Of a DNA stretch of 64,000 bases, positions 56,618 through 64,000 are shown piece after piece. Position 1 is the first letter of the stretch. Each line of letters opens with the position of its first letter. A program made the translations under genes and the position numbers. The stretch comes from Tepidibacter mesophilus. GTDB taxonomy: Bacteria; Bacillota; Clostridia; Peptostreptococcales; Peptostreptococcaceae. Where the stretch lies: NCBI RefSeq assembly GCF_002724055.1, contig NZ_BDQY01000003.1, positions 124,001 through 188,000 on the forward strand. The letters run 5' to 3'. Below the pieces are notes generated by a model. The model was not told where the DNA came from. It ran no database searches and was given only the letters and a program-made list of their open reading frames with translations.

Positions 56618-58162
56618 ATGACAGTAATTGAAAAACAAAAAGAACAACAATCGCAGTTACATACAAAACTATGGGCTATAGCAAATGATTTAAGAGGTAA
56701 TATGGAAGCTAATGAATTTAAAAATTATATATTAGGACTTATATTTTATCGTTATCTTTCAGAAAAAGTAGAAAAAAGAGCAGCAAGATTACTAGCTGAA
56801 GATGAAATATCATATGAAGAAGCTTGGGAAAATGAAGAGTATAGAGAAGCTTTACAAGAGGAATTATTAGGTGAAATAGGATACTTTGTTGAGCCAAAAG
56901 ATTTATTCTCTTCTTTATTAAAATCTATAGAAGATGCAAATTTTGATATAGAAATGTTACAAGGCGCTATAAATGATATTACAGAATCAACTATAGGGCA
57001 TGAGAGCCAGGATGATTTTGATCATTTATTTGATGATATGGACCTAAGATCTACAAGACTTGGTCGTGATGTTAATAGTCGTTCAAAACTTATAGCCAAA
57101 GTTATAGCAAATATAGCAGAGATACAATTTGATCACGAAGATAGTGAAATTGATATACTTGGAGATGCGTATGAATATTTAATATCTCAATTTGCAGCAA
57201 ATGCAGGAAAGAAAGCAGGCGAATTTTATACCCCTCAACAAGTTTCAAAAATACTTGCAAAGATTGTAACGGTAGGAAAAAAAGATTTAAAAGATGTATA
57301 TGACCCAACTTGTGGTTCAGGCTCACTGCTTCTTAGAGTTTCAAAAGAAGCTAATGTACGTAAATTCTATGGACAAGAATTAACTTCAACAACTTATAAC
57401 TTAGCTCGTATGAATATGTTACTACATGATGTGTCATACCAAAACTTTGACATTAGAAATGATGACACCATAGAAGATCCAAAACATTTAGAACTGAAGT
57501 TTGATGCAATAGTAGCAAACCCTCCATATTCTGCAAAATGGAGTTCGGATGATAAGTTTTTAGACGATGAAAGATTTAGTGCTTATGGTAAACTAGCACC
57601 AAAATCAAAAGCAGATTTTACATTTATACAACACATGATTTATCACTTAGATGATAAAGGAACAATGGCAGTTGTATTACCTCATGGAGTGTTATTCAGA
57701 GGAGCAGCAGAAGGAGTTATAAGAAAGTATTTAATAAAAGAAAAGAACTATTTAGATGCAGTAATAGGACTTCCAGGTAATATATTTTTTGGGACAACTA
57801 TACCAACAGTTATTTTAGTATTTAAGAAGTGTCGTGAAAATAATTCAGATGTATTATTTATAGATTCATCTAATGACTTTGAAAAAGGTAAAAACCAAAA
57901 CGTACTTAGAGAGTGTGACGTAAATAAGATAATAGATACTTATATAGAGAGAAAAACAATTGATAAGTATTCATATGTGGCTACTATGAAAGAAGTTGAA
58001 GAAAATGATTATAACTTAAATATACCTAGATATGTAGATACTTTTGAAGAAGAAGAACCTATTGATATTGAAGATGTTAAAGGAAAAATTCAAAAACTAG
58101 ATGATGAAATTTTAGAAATAGATAAAGAATTAGAAGTATTTTCAAAAGAACTTGGAATATAA
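56618..58162 (+). CDS. hsdM: Type I DNA adenine methyltransferase HsdM
   Basis: 514 residues. The N-terminal helical domain (LWAIANDLRGNMEANEFKNY) is followed by the methyltransferase fold: GEFYTPQQVS, SAM site VYDPTCGSGSLLLR near residue 230 and the catalytic NPPYSAKW near 305. It methylates adenine at the site chosen by HsdS and, with HsdR, forms the restriction complex. AAGGAGG precedes the ATG. It lies between the half-size and full-size specificity genes. Confidence 0.95.
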   Translation: MTVIEKQKEQQSQLHTKLWAIANDLRGNMEANEFKNYILGLIFYRYLSEKVEKRAARLLAEDEISYEEAWENEEYREALQEELLGEIGYFVEPKDLFSSLLKSIEDANFDIEMLQGAINDITESTIGHESQDDFDHLFDDMDLRSTRLGRDVNSRSKLIAKVIANIAEIQFDHEDSEIDILGDAYEYLISQFAANAGKKAGEFYTPQQVSKILAKIVTVGKKDLKDVYDPTCGSGSLLLRVSKEANVRKFYGQELTSTTYNLARMNMLLHDVSYQNFDIRNDDTIEDPKHLELKFDAIVANPPYSAKWSSDDKFLDDERFSAYGKLAPKSKADFTFIQHMIYHLDDKGTMAVVLPHGVLFRGAAEGVIRKYLIKEKNYLDAVIGLPGNIFFGTTIPTVILVFKKCRENNSDVLFIDSSNDFEKGKNQNVLRECDVNKIIDTYIERKTIDKYSYVATMKEVEENDYNLNIPRYVDTFEEEEPIDIEDVKGKIQKLDDEILEIDKELEVFSKELGI

Positions 58163-58176
58163 GGGAGGTGGAGAAT

Positions 58177-59331
58177 ATGAGTAAGACACCAAAACTTAGA
58201 TTTCCAGAGTTTAGTGGAGATTGGGAAGAAAAGAAATTAGGAGAAGTATCTGAAATTATTGGTGGTGGAACTCCTTCAACTACAGAAAGTGAATATTGGA
58301 ATGGTAAGATCCAATGGTTTACACCAACTGAAATAAAAGAACAAAAATTTGTATCAATAAGTGAAAGAACAATAACAAATGAGGGACTAAAGAAAAGTTC
58401 TGCTAAAATCCTTCCAAAAGGAACTGTTTTATTGACAACTAGAGCAAGTTTAGGAGATATGGCTATTGCAAATAATGAAGTAACTACGAATCAGGGATTT
58501 CAATCAATTGTAGCAGGTAAGAATATAAATAATGAATTTATATATTATTTACAACCAAAATTAAAAAAGTATTGTTATAAAAATGCATCAGGGTCAACTT
58601 TTTTAGAAATTAGTAAAAAGGCTATTGAAAAATTTAAGTTTTATATGCCTTTTAAGAATGAACAAAAAAAGATAGCTACATTCTGTTCTCTAATTGATAA
58701 AAAAATCGAGAAGCAACAAGAGAAGATTAAAGCTCTTCAAGACTATAAAAAAGGTATGATGCAGAAGATTTTTTCTCAGGAGATAAGATTTAAGAAAGAG
58801 AATGGAGAGGCTTATCCTGAATGGGAGATTAAAAAATTAGGAAGTATTAGTAGCATAGGTACTGGTAGTAATGATTTACAAGATAAGAAGGATAATGGGA
58901 AGTATCCATTTTTTGTTCGTTCAAAGAATATAGAAAGAATAGATAAATATACATTTGATGGAGAAGCTATTTTGATACCAGGGGATGGTAATGTTGGCCG
59001 AATATATCATTATATAAATGGTAAATTTGCTTATCATCAACGAGTTTATAAAATAAGCGACTTTAATAATAATATGGATGGTAAATATATTTATTATTTT
59101 ATGAAACAATTCTTTTTAAAAGAGGCATTAAAAAATTCAGTTAAGGCGACTGTTGACTCTTTAAGATTACCAACATTAACAAACATGGAAATACAAACAC
59201 CAACGATGGAAGAACAAGAAAAAATAGCGAATTGTATAAGTAAACTAGACCAAAAAATTGAAAAAGAACAAGAAAAACTAGATTTATTAAAACAATATAA
59301 AAAAGGGGTACTTCAACAGATGTTTGTTTAA
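58177..59331 (+). CDS. hsdS: Type I specificity subunit HsdS
   Basis: 384 residues with the classic two-repeat design. TRD1 begins RFPEFSGDWEEKKLGEVSEI and ends in a coiled coil (FCSLIDKKIEKQQEKIKALQ). TRD2 begins AYPEWEIKKLGSISSIGTG and ends with a second coiled coil (CISKLDQKIEKEQEKLDLLK). It reads a bipartite DNA target for HsdM and HsdR. The ATG at 58177 follows GGGAGG by 8 bases; an in-frame GTG at 58168 lies in that site. A terminator follows 140 bases on. Confidence 0.93.
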   Translation: MSKTPKLRFPEFSGDWEEKKLGEVSEIIGGGTPSTTESEYWNGKIQWFTPTEIKEQKFVSISERTITNEGLKKSSAKILPKGTVLLTTRASLGDMAIANNEVTTNQGFQSIVAGKNINNEFIYYLQPKLKKYCYKNASGSTFLEISKKAIEKFKFYMPFKNEQKKIATFCSLIDKKIEKQQEKIKALQDYKKGMMQKIFSQEIRFKKENGEAYPEWEIKKLGSISSIGTGSNDLQDKKDNGKYPFFVRSKNIERIDKYTFDGEAILIPGDGNVGRIYHYINGKFAYHQRVYKISDFNNNMDGKYIYYFMKQFFLKEALKNSVKATVDSLRLPTLTNMEIQTPTMEEQEKIANCISKLDQKIEKEQEKLDLLKQYKKGVLQQMFV

Positions 59332-59424
59332 TAAAATAAAAATATCTTATATGATATGGCAATAAGATGTGTGATAACTATTTAGCAATTGCAATTAATT
59401 GAGTATGTTTTAGGCATTTGTAAA

Positions 59425-59449
59425 AAATACTATTTCATAAATAGTATTT
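59425..59449. repeat. Short palindrome after hsdS
   Basis: AAATACTATTT and AAATAGTATTT form a perfect 11-base inverted repeat with loop CAT. It resembles the palindrome at 55992 with a G-C pair replaced by A-T on both arms. Confidence 0.6.
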
Positions 59450-59468
59450 ATGAGTATTAGAAAATTAA

Positions 59469-59500
59469 TTTAGCCCTAGTCTATGGATTAGGGCTAAAAA
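59469..59500 (+). terminator. Terminator of the hsdM-hsdS operon
   Basis: TTAGCCCTA pairs with TAGGGCTAA, followed by an A-rich end, so it may be stronger on the minus strand. Beyond it, a further imperfect structure (TTCTTACC near 59525 with GGTAAGAA near 59605) surrounds a GCCATGGCC. Confidence 0.6.
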
Positions 59501-59703
59501 TATGGAATTATAAAAATAAATTTTTTCTTACCATTGGTAGCCATGGCCAAGATCTATAATTTATTAACTGAGAATAAAACGCCAACTAATTTATAACCAT
59601 AGGTAAGAATTTTGATTTTGCTCATAACTAAGTCTAGTCTATTAGACTAGACTTAGTAGTATTTATTTTTTAAAATATGATTTGAGAAACTGGATTCAAA
59701 AAC

Positions 59704-59919
59704 ATGAAAAAATCGGAAAAGGAATTACTTTTAAGCAAAGAAGAATTAAAAATATTAAGCGATATATTAATCAGAATAAATATATGGTTTTATGTTATGA
59801 TATTTTCTTTTTTATCATATAATTGCAAAAAAATGTGTTTTATTTTATATAGAATTACATATGGGGATGTCATATACTTTATGGCTATAAATAGTAGACC
59901 TTTGATTTTATTCCAATAG
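59704..59919 (+). CDS. Doubtful small hypothetical protein
   Basis: 71 codons. The first 22 residues look like a real charged helix (KSEKELLLSKEELKILSDIL), followed by two hydrophobic stretches. There is no ribosome site before the ATG, so it may be a remnant. It is the only sizeable frame between hsdS and the membrane protein pair (59332-60833); the rest of that stretch is hairpins and repeat copy C. Confidence 0.25.
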   Translation: MKKSEKELLLSKEELKILSDILIRINIWFYVMIFSFLSYNCKKMCFILYRITYGDVIYFMAINSRPLILFQ

Positions 59920-60074
59920 ATATTGGCAATTCTTTTTAATAAAGAAAACAAAGTATTGCATGATTATTTAGCAAGTTTATTTTTTATAAAAAAAAAAAGC
60001 TGTAGCACAAAACTTCTTTTATTTTGAGAATGTCATAGAGCACTTTTCACTAGAAACCAACTCAAAAACAGGAT

Positions 60075-60195
60075 AAGACTAAGAATGCAAAACCAGCATA
60101 CTTAGTCTTTTTGATTTTTATTAAAATAAGAACTAGGGTCTAAAAGACCATGGCTATCCTCTCAAGGTCAAGCCATGGGGTTGCCATCATCTTTT
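60075..60195 (+). repeat. Structured intergenic repeat of the restriction island, copy C
   Basis: Stem 1 is AAGACTAAG with CTTAGTCTT and differs from copies A and B with pairing kept. Stem 2 is AAAGAC-C-ATGGC with GCCAT-C-ATCTTT, with one mismatch. The enclosed CTCAAGGTCAAGCCA is like copy A. It lies after the type I system. Confidence 0.7.
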
Positions 60196-60697
60196 TAATT
60201 TTAGGGTCAAAAAACAACAAACTCTAGAAACTTATTCTTCATTAGTCACAAAAATCCATTCGAAAAATTTTAAAAACCAAAAACTTTTGGCAGAGATTTT
60301 TTGAGACTAACAAGATCAGCTAATACGAGGGTTTATTTAAAAACATATTCGAATGCTACTTTTATTATATAAAAGTTTAATATCTCATATGCATTTCTAA
60401 CCTTAATTAAATAAGGGTTATTTTTTTATATTAAAAAGTAAATTATAATTGTTTTGAATTGTGTATAAATATAATTTCTATTATGAATTTTAAAAAATTT
60501 AATTTATTAAAATCTTCTAAAACAGGTTTTTAATTTCAACTTTTTATTTATGTAATTTATGGAAAATAAACTGTTATCAAATTAAGATATATCAACACTT
60601 GGAAGTAATTACAACACATAATATAAGTAAAAACTACAAATAATAATAATACAAAGAGGTAATACTAATAAGTTAAATAAAAAGAGGATATATTCAT

Positions 60698-60763
60698 ATG
60701 TTACTTGAAAAAATAAACAAAATGAATACTATATTAAGAGAAATACATGAAATTAATGGTTAA
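60698..60763 (+). CDS. Possible 21-residue peptide
   Basis: A short frame (MLLEKINKMNTILREIHEIN, then G) with AGAGGATA ahead of its ATG, 70 bases before the membrane protein pair. It could be a leader peptide or simply chance. Confidence 0.25.
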   Translation: MLLEKINKMNTILREIHEING

Positions 60764-60833
60764 ATTTACAAAATAGAATAAATTATGTTACTATGGTATA
60801 GAGGGTATAAAAATCTTATTAAAGGAGCAAGGT

Positions 60834-61382
60834 ATGAGTAAAAAATCTAGTAATAATAATAACAATAATACTTTTGAAATTCCTAATTATAATAATGTAA
60901 TAGATGAAAAAACAAAAAAGAAACATATCTTTTTAGTTATTAGAATAATAGGATTACTTATAGGATATTTATCCATTATGTTTACATATTCTGATATACA
61001 AAATCTATTTCTAACAGCAGTAGTTTTTATGATACCTATTTGTTGTGACTATATAATAATACTGCTTACAAATAAAAAATCTATGTTTCAATGGCGTGTA
61101 AGTATAGCAATATTTTCTATAGTATTATTAGTAACCATATTATTCGGATTCGGATCTCTTGGAGTGATAGACTTTGTTACTGATAGTTCTAATATTGATA
61201 TGATTAGATTTTTAAAGACGGATAAAACAGTTTTATTTTCATTTAAATGCATTCCAAAAGAAGGTTCTATATTTATTATAATATTTGCTACAATATGTTT
61301 TTATCTTCTTGAATATACAGGCATCCTCGCAAGGGACTTGGATTTTTGCATAAAACCTAATGAAACTGCTAATATTGGATAA
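60834..61382 (+). CDS. Uncharacterised four-helix membrane protein
   Basis: 182 residues. A polar, Asn-rich start (about 1-30) precedes four membrane helices (near 33-50, 58-78, 87-107 and 145-162). Between helices 3 and 4 is a loop of about 35 residues (DFVTDSSNIDMIRFLKTDKT). I do not recognise the family. AAAGGAGCAAGG lies ahead of the ATG. It forms an operon with the next membrane protein and ends before a clean terminator. Its position behind the restriction genes makes a defence or element-maintenance role possible but unproven. Confidence 0.6.
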   Translation: MSKKSSNNNNNNTFEIPNYNNVIDEKTKKKHIFLVIRIIGLLIGYLSIMFTYSDIQNLFLTAVVFMIPICCDYIIILLTNKKSMFQWRVSIAIFSIVLLVTILFGFGSLGVIDFVTDSSNIDMIRFLKTDKTVLFSFKCIPKEGSIFIIIFATICFYLLEYTGILARDLDFCIKPNETANIG

Positions 61383-61397
61383 AAAGGAGGGTTCTTT

Positions 61398-61865
61398 ATG
61401 AATAAATTATTAATAATAAAAATAAATATATTAACTTTTTTAATTATCTTTTATATATGTATGTTGATGAAGGTTCTAATTGCAAGAAATAATAGGATAG
61501 GTATTTTAGATTCATTAAAAATAGCTTTATATTCGCCTATACTTACTATAGGGTTTAATTTATTTGTAATAGTTCAATGTACAAGAAAAGATTTTATTTC
61601 ACGTTGTAATAAAGTATTTAAAAAAAATATGACTTCAAGAAAACTTATAAAGCTATTATATAAAAAAAGATTTTTTGATTATATTACAAATTTAGAATTC
61701 ATTATGGAATATCAAATAAGTGCATTTTCTCAAAAATGTAAATCACATAAAAAAAATACTTGTCAAAATAAAAAAAGTCTTAGAGATATACTATTGGATA
61801 TCAATACTATACTTGATACCATGATCTACTCAATTATTAATCAAAATAATCTTAGCACACAATAA
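61398..61865 (+). CDS. Uncharacterised basic membrane protein
   Basis: 155 residues with two N-terminal membrane helices (about 5-25 and 38-60) and a long Lys/Arg- and Cys-containing cytosolic tail (CKSHKKNTCQNKKSLRDILL). I do not recognise it. AAAAGGAGGG precedes the ATG, 15 bases after the preceding membrane protein gene, so the two are co-expressed and may work together. A terminator overlaps the stop codon. Confidence 0.6.
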   Translation: MNKLLIIKINILTFLIIFYICMLMKVLIARNNRIGILDSLKIALYSPILTIGFNLFVIVQCTRKDFISRCNKVFKKNMTSRKLIKLLYKKRFFDYITNLEFIMEYQISAFSQKCKSHKKNTCQNKKSLRDILLDINTILDTMIYSIINQNNLSTQ

Positions 61866-61893
61866 AAAAGGAGATAATTTTATCTCCTTTTTT
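61864..61893 (+). terminator. Intrinsic terminator of the membrane protein pair
   Basis: AAAAAAGGAGATAA pairs with TTATCTCCTTTTTT around TT. Confidence 0.88.
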
Positions 61894-61937
61894 ATTACTT
61901 CTATTAATAAAATCATACCTTAAATTGTATTATACAA

Positions 61938-62160
61938 TTTGCCATGGCAACAGCTCGCGCATAAAGGAAAGGAATAGAGTGCAAACCCAACGCACCCTAT
62001 TCCTATTCATTTTAAGCAAATAACCCTGCAAGACTTAGATTAATATTTCCTTCGTCCCTCAAGCAATATTAATCCAAGACTTGCTTAATGATCTCTAATA
62101 TCAAAATTTTTATGTAATCAAAGTATTTCTAGTTAACTGACCGCTATCGCGGTACTCCAA
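61938..62160. other. Gene-free stretch with several stable hairpins
   Basis: It contains a GCCATGGC motif and then GGAATAG/CTATTCC (61971 with 61997), GATTAATATT/AATATTAATC (62038 with 62065) flanked by direct AAGACTT repeats, and ACCGC/GCGGT (62140 with 62149). No coding frame fits. It may be a structured RNA or a decayed element. Between 62560 and 63052 only a GGGAG/CTCCC hairpin was noticed. Confidence 0.4.
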
Positions 62161-62264
62161 TTAATCTATCACTTTTAAAGCTTCTTTATTTTCTATTATC
62201 CATTTAATTTTAAAAGACATATTTTTGTATTATTAAATTTTATCTAATAAAGTTTTCTTTTCAT

Positions 62265-62360
62265 CTAATGGCAAATATCTTCATATTCTTTTAAAGTATT
62301 TTCTAATATATATAAATTTAATGATTCTAATATAGTTTCTAATTGTTTATTTTTAAGCAT
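62265..62360 (-). CDS. Possible 31-residue peptide with a strong ribosome site
   Basis: On the minus strand AAGGAGG lies 8 bases before an ATG opening a 31-residue frame (MLKNKQLETILESLNLYILE and eleven more residues). It is acidic and amphipathic, with no signal or membrane helix. The Shine-Dalgarno match is as good as that of the real genes here. Function unknown. Confidence 0.4.
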   Translation of the reverse strand: MLKNKQLETILESLNLYILENTLKEYEDICH

Positions 62361-62515
62361 AAATATTTCCTCCTTGAAATTTTTTTAGTATCTAATTGTG
62401 TCCAAGTTTAATTTTTTTAATAATAATAAAAAGCATTACTTAATGAAAAACATAGAAACTCATATAAAAATTAAAAATACTTTCTTGATTTAGAAAAAAT
62501 AAAAGTCATGGCATA

Positions 62516-62556
62516 AAGAAAAGGAACGGATTATAAAAATTCGTTCCTTTTCTTAA
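62516..62556. other. Strong hairpin, possible terminator
   Basis: AAGAAAAGGAACG pairs perfectly with CGTTCCTTTTCTT, just after a TCATGGCAT motif like the CCATGGC of the structured repeats. Confidence 0.5.
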
Positions 62557-63052
62557 AAAATATTTTTAATTTTCATCTTAAATGAAGAGGGAGGAAAACT
62601 CCCATGCCTTTTATTTAGCTATAGTTAAACTAAATTTAAACAAAAGACGGATAGAGATATCTAGTTTGAAAAATCTCCATTTCTTCATTTAAGTAACTTC
62701 CTTTTATTTAAATTATATTAAATTACATAAATATTATATCCTAAAATGACGGTTAATATAACTAGATAAATATGATAGTAAACTTTTGTTTATGAGTAAT
62801 ATTATTTTTAATTTTATTCTATATAAATTGTAAAAAAAATTACACATAATATAAATAGACTATCTTATTTATACTTAAAGTCAGCATAAAATAGAAGCTC
62901 ATACTTTGTAAGGTGTGAGGTTTTTGTTTTATATGGAATATGTAGAAAATTAACTACATACATACTTTTTTAATATATATTTATGTTAAAATTAAATTAC
63001 ATTAATTTCCTATAAAAAATTATAAGGAGTAGAAGAAATTGAAGGTAGTTCT

Positions 63053-63901
63053 ATGCAATTAGAAAAATCATTACAAAATATAATTGAAAAGAACATGGAA
63101 ACATTTTTAGGAGTAAAATTTTTATCTTCAGAGCACTCAACTGGAAAAGTCCATGGCGGAAGAATAGATTCTTTAGGAATAGATGAAAATAACTGTCCTG
63201 TAATTATTGAATATAAAAGAGCATTAAATGAAAATGTAATAAACCAAGGTTTATATTATTTAGATTGGCTTCTTGATCATAAAGCTGATTTTAAACTACT
63301 TGTCATGGATAAGTTAGGAAAAGAAACAGCAGATGAAATAGAATGGAGCAGCCCAAGACTGATTTGCATTGCAAATGATTTTACTAAATTTGATATTCAT
63401 GCAGTAAAGCAGATAAATAGAAATATAGATTTAATAAAATACAAAAATTATAAAGATGAATTATTATTACTTGAAATGGTTCATACCAACACAGAGAATA
63501 GGATAACAGAAAGTACTAATAACATCTTAAATAATTATAACAAAACAAAAACAGTAAATGAGTATTTAAAGGAAGCTCCTTCTAAATTGCAAGATAGATA
63601 CTATGCACTTAGAGATTTTATAATAAATTTAGGAGATGATGTTCAAGAAAAAATATTAAAACACTATATTGCTTTTAAAAGAATAAGAAACTTTGCATGT
63701 GTTGAGATACATCCTAAAACAGATACAATACTGATATATGTAAAATCTAATTTAGGTGAATGTAATCTAAAGGATTCATTTACAAGAGATGTAACAAATA
63801 TAGGACACTATGGAACTGGAAATTTAGAAATAAGATTTACAGATATACAGCAGTTAGAAGAAATACAAAGATATATTATAAAGTCTTATGAAATGAATTA
63901 A
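63053..63901 (+). CDS. NucS/DUF91-like nuclease domain with DUF5655
   Basis: 282 residues. The N-terminal 100 resemble DUF91/NucS-like PD-(D/E)xK nucleases: GGRIDSLGIDENNCPVIIEY followed by KR gives the D..ExK catalytic set near residues 37-57. The C-terminal part (RYYALRDFIINLGDDVQEKI, YIAFKRIRNFACVEIHPKTD) fits DUF5655. Such fusions are found near mobile and defence genes. GAAGG precedes the ATG. Its targets are unknown. A further gene starts 41 bases downstream. Confidence 0.75.
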   Translation: MQLEKSLQNIIEKNMETFLGVKFLSSEHSTGKVHGGRIDSLGIDENNCPVIIEYKRALNENVINQGLYYLDWLLDHKADFKLLVMDKLGKETADEIEWSSPRLICIANDFTKFDIHAVKQINRNIDLIKYKNYKDELLLLEMVHTNTENRITESTNNILNNYNKTKTVNEYLKEAPSKLQDRYYALRDFIINLGDDVQEKILKHYIAFKRIRNFACVEIHPKTDTILIYVKSNLGECNLKDSFTRDVTNIGHYGTGNLEIRFTDIQQLEEIQRYIIKSYEMN

Positions 63902-63942
63902 TAATTAGACTAAATAGATAGCTTATAATTTAGGGGGAAAAA

Positions 63943-64000
63943 ATGAAGGATAAAGATTTTATTATAAATTTAATTGAGAATGGATATGAATGTGATTATT
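63943..64000 (+). CDS. Start of an unidentified gene (runs off the window)
   Basis: An ATG behind TTTAGGGGG opens a frame of 19 codons (MKDKDFIINLIENGYECDY) still open at the edge. It is too short to identify; it is likely in one operon with the nuclease gene before it. Confidence 0.5.
   Translation, partial: MKDKDFIINLIENGYECDY

Noticed and set aside
56031-59331. Phase-variable hsdS inversion system
   Set aside because: No inverted repeats shared by the two specificity genes and no recombinase beside them could be seen.
62611-62688. A 25-residue basic peptide on the minus strand
   Set aside because: Only a weak GGAA site precedes it, and nothing in its context supports translation.

Overview
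This window is AT-rich clostridial DNA (Firmicutes, Clostridia). The run murB, PHP, rapZ, yvcK, NUDIX, whiA, HPr, dnaE, pfkA, pyk, together with a selenocysteine formate dehydrogenase / [FeFe]-hydrogenase operon, points to a member or close relative of the Peptostreptococcaceae. That placement is inferred from gene order and base composition, not from a search. Strong Shine-Dalgarno sites (AAGGAGG) precede most genes, and I saw no rRNA, tRNA or CRISPR array.

Layout. 1-8.6 kb is a ribosomally made, post-translationally modified peptide (RiPP) cluster: the 3' end of a Cys-containing precursor, a radical-SAM/SPASM maturase, an ABC-2 permease with its ATPase, an ABC exporter, a leaderless subtilisin-like protease and a second radical-SAM/SPASM enzyme. 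8.6-15.8 kb holds a DUF3189 gene and an operon for formate/H2 chemistry: fdhF with an in-frame UGA and a SECIS hairpin, mobB, fdhD, a polyferredoxin, a short [FeFe]-hydrogenase and a second polyferredoxin. This resembles a hydrogen-dependent CO2 reductase. 15.8-17.5 kb is cysS behind a 24-codon leader peptide with five consecutive Cys codons and mutually exclusive hairpins, which reads as a cysteine attenuator. 17.6-21.8 kb holds two divergent formate/nitrite-family channels and a chemoreceptor with a SigD-type promoter.

22-41.5 kb is core chromosome: three copies of a palindromic intergenic repeat, then cell wall, regulatory, replication and glycolysis genes, a TetR regulator, a second chemoreceptor, an NSS-family Na+ symporter with its 30-residue partner, and an RlmD-type rRNA methyltransferase.

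41.5 kb to the end is accessory. A tyrosine integrase lies directly behind rlmD. It is followed by a phage-like control region (ImmA-like protease, repressor, five TAAC-N5-GTTA operators inside divergent promoters, Cro-like and Xis-like proteins) and a replication module (DnaD-like, DnaC-like, BRO antirepressor), with no capsid, portal or terminase gene seen. After a DUF1659/DUF2922/YvrJ/Mor/glucosaminidase block comes a restriction island: an HsdR-like protein with a damaged helicase site fused to an HNH nuclease, then a complete type I system (hsdR, a half-size hsdS, hsdM, hsdS). Three copies of a structured repeat with covarying stems sit at the module borders. Two uncharacterised membrane proteins, a gene-poor stretch rich in hairpins, and a NucS/DUF5655-like nuclease close the window.

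The most promising leads are the poly-Cys leader of cysS, the HsdR-HNH fusion, the three covarying repeats that punctuate the restriction island, and the two-radical-SAM peptide cluster.
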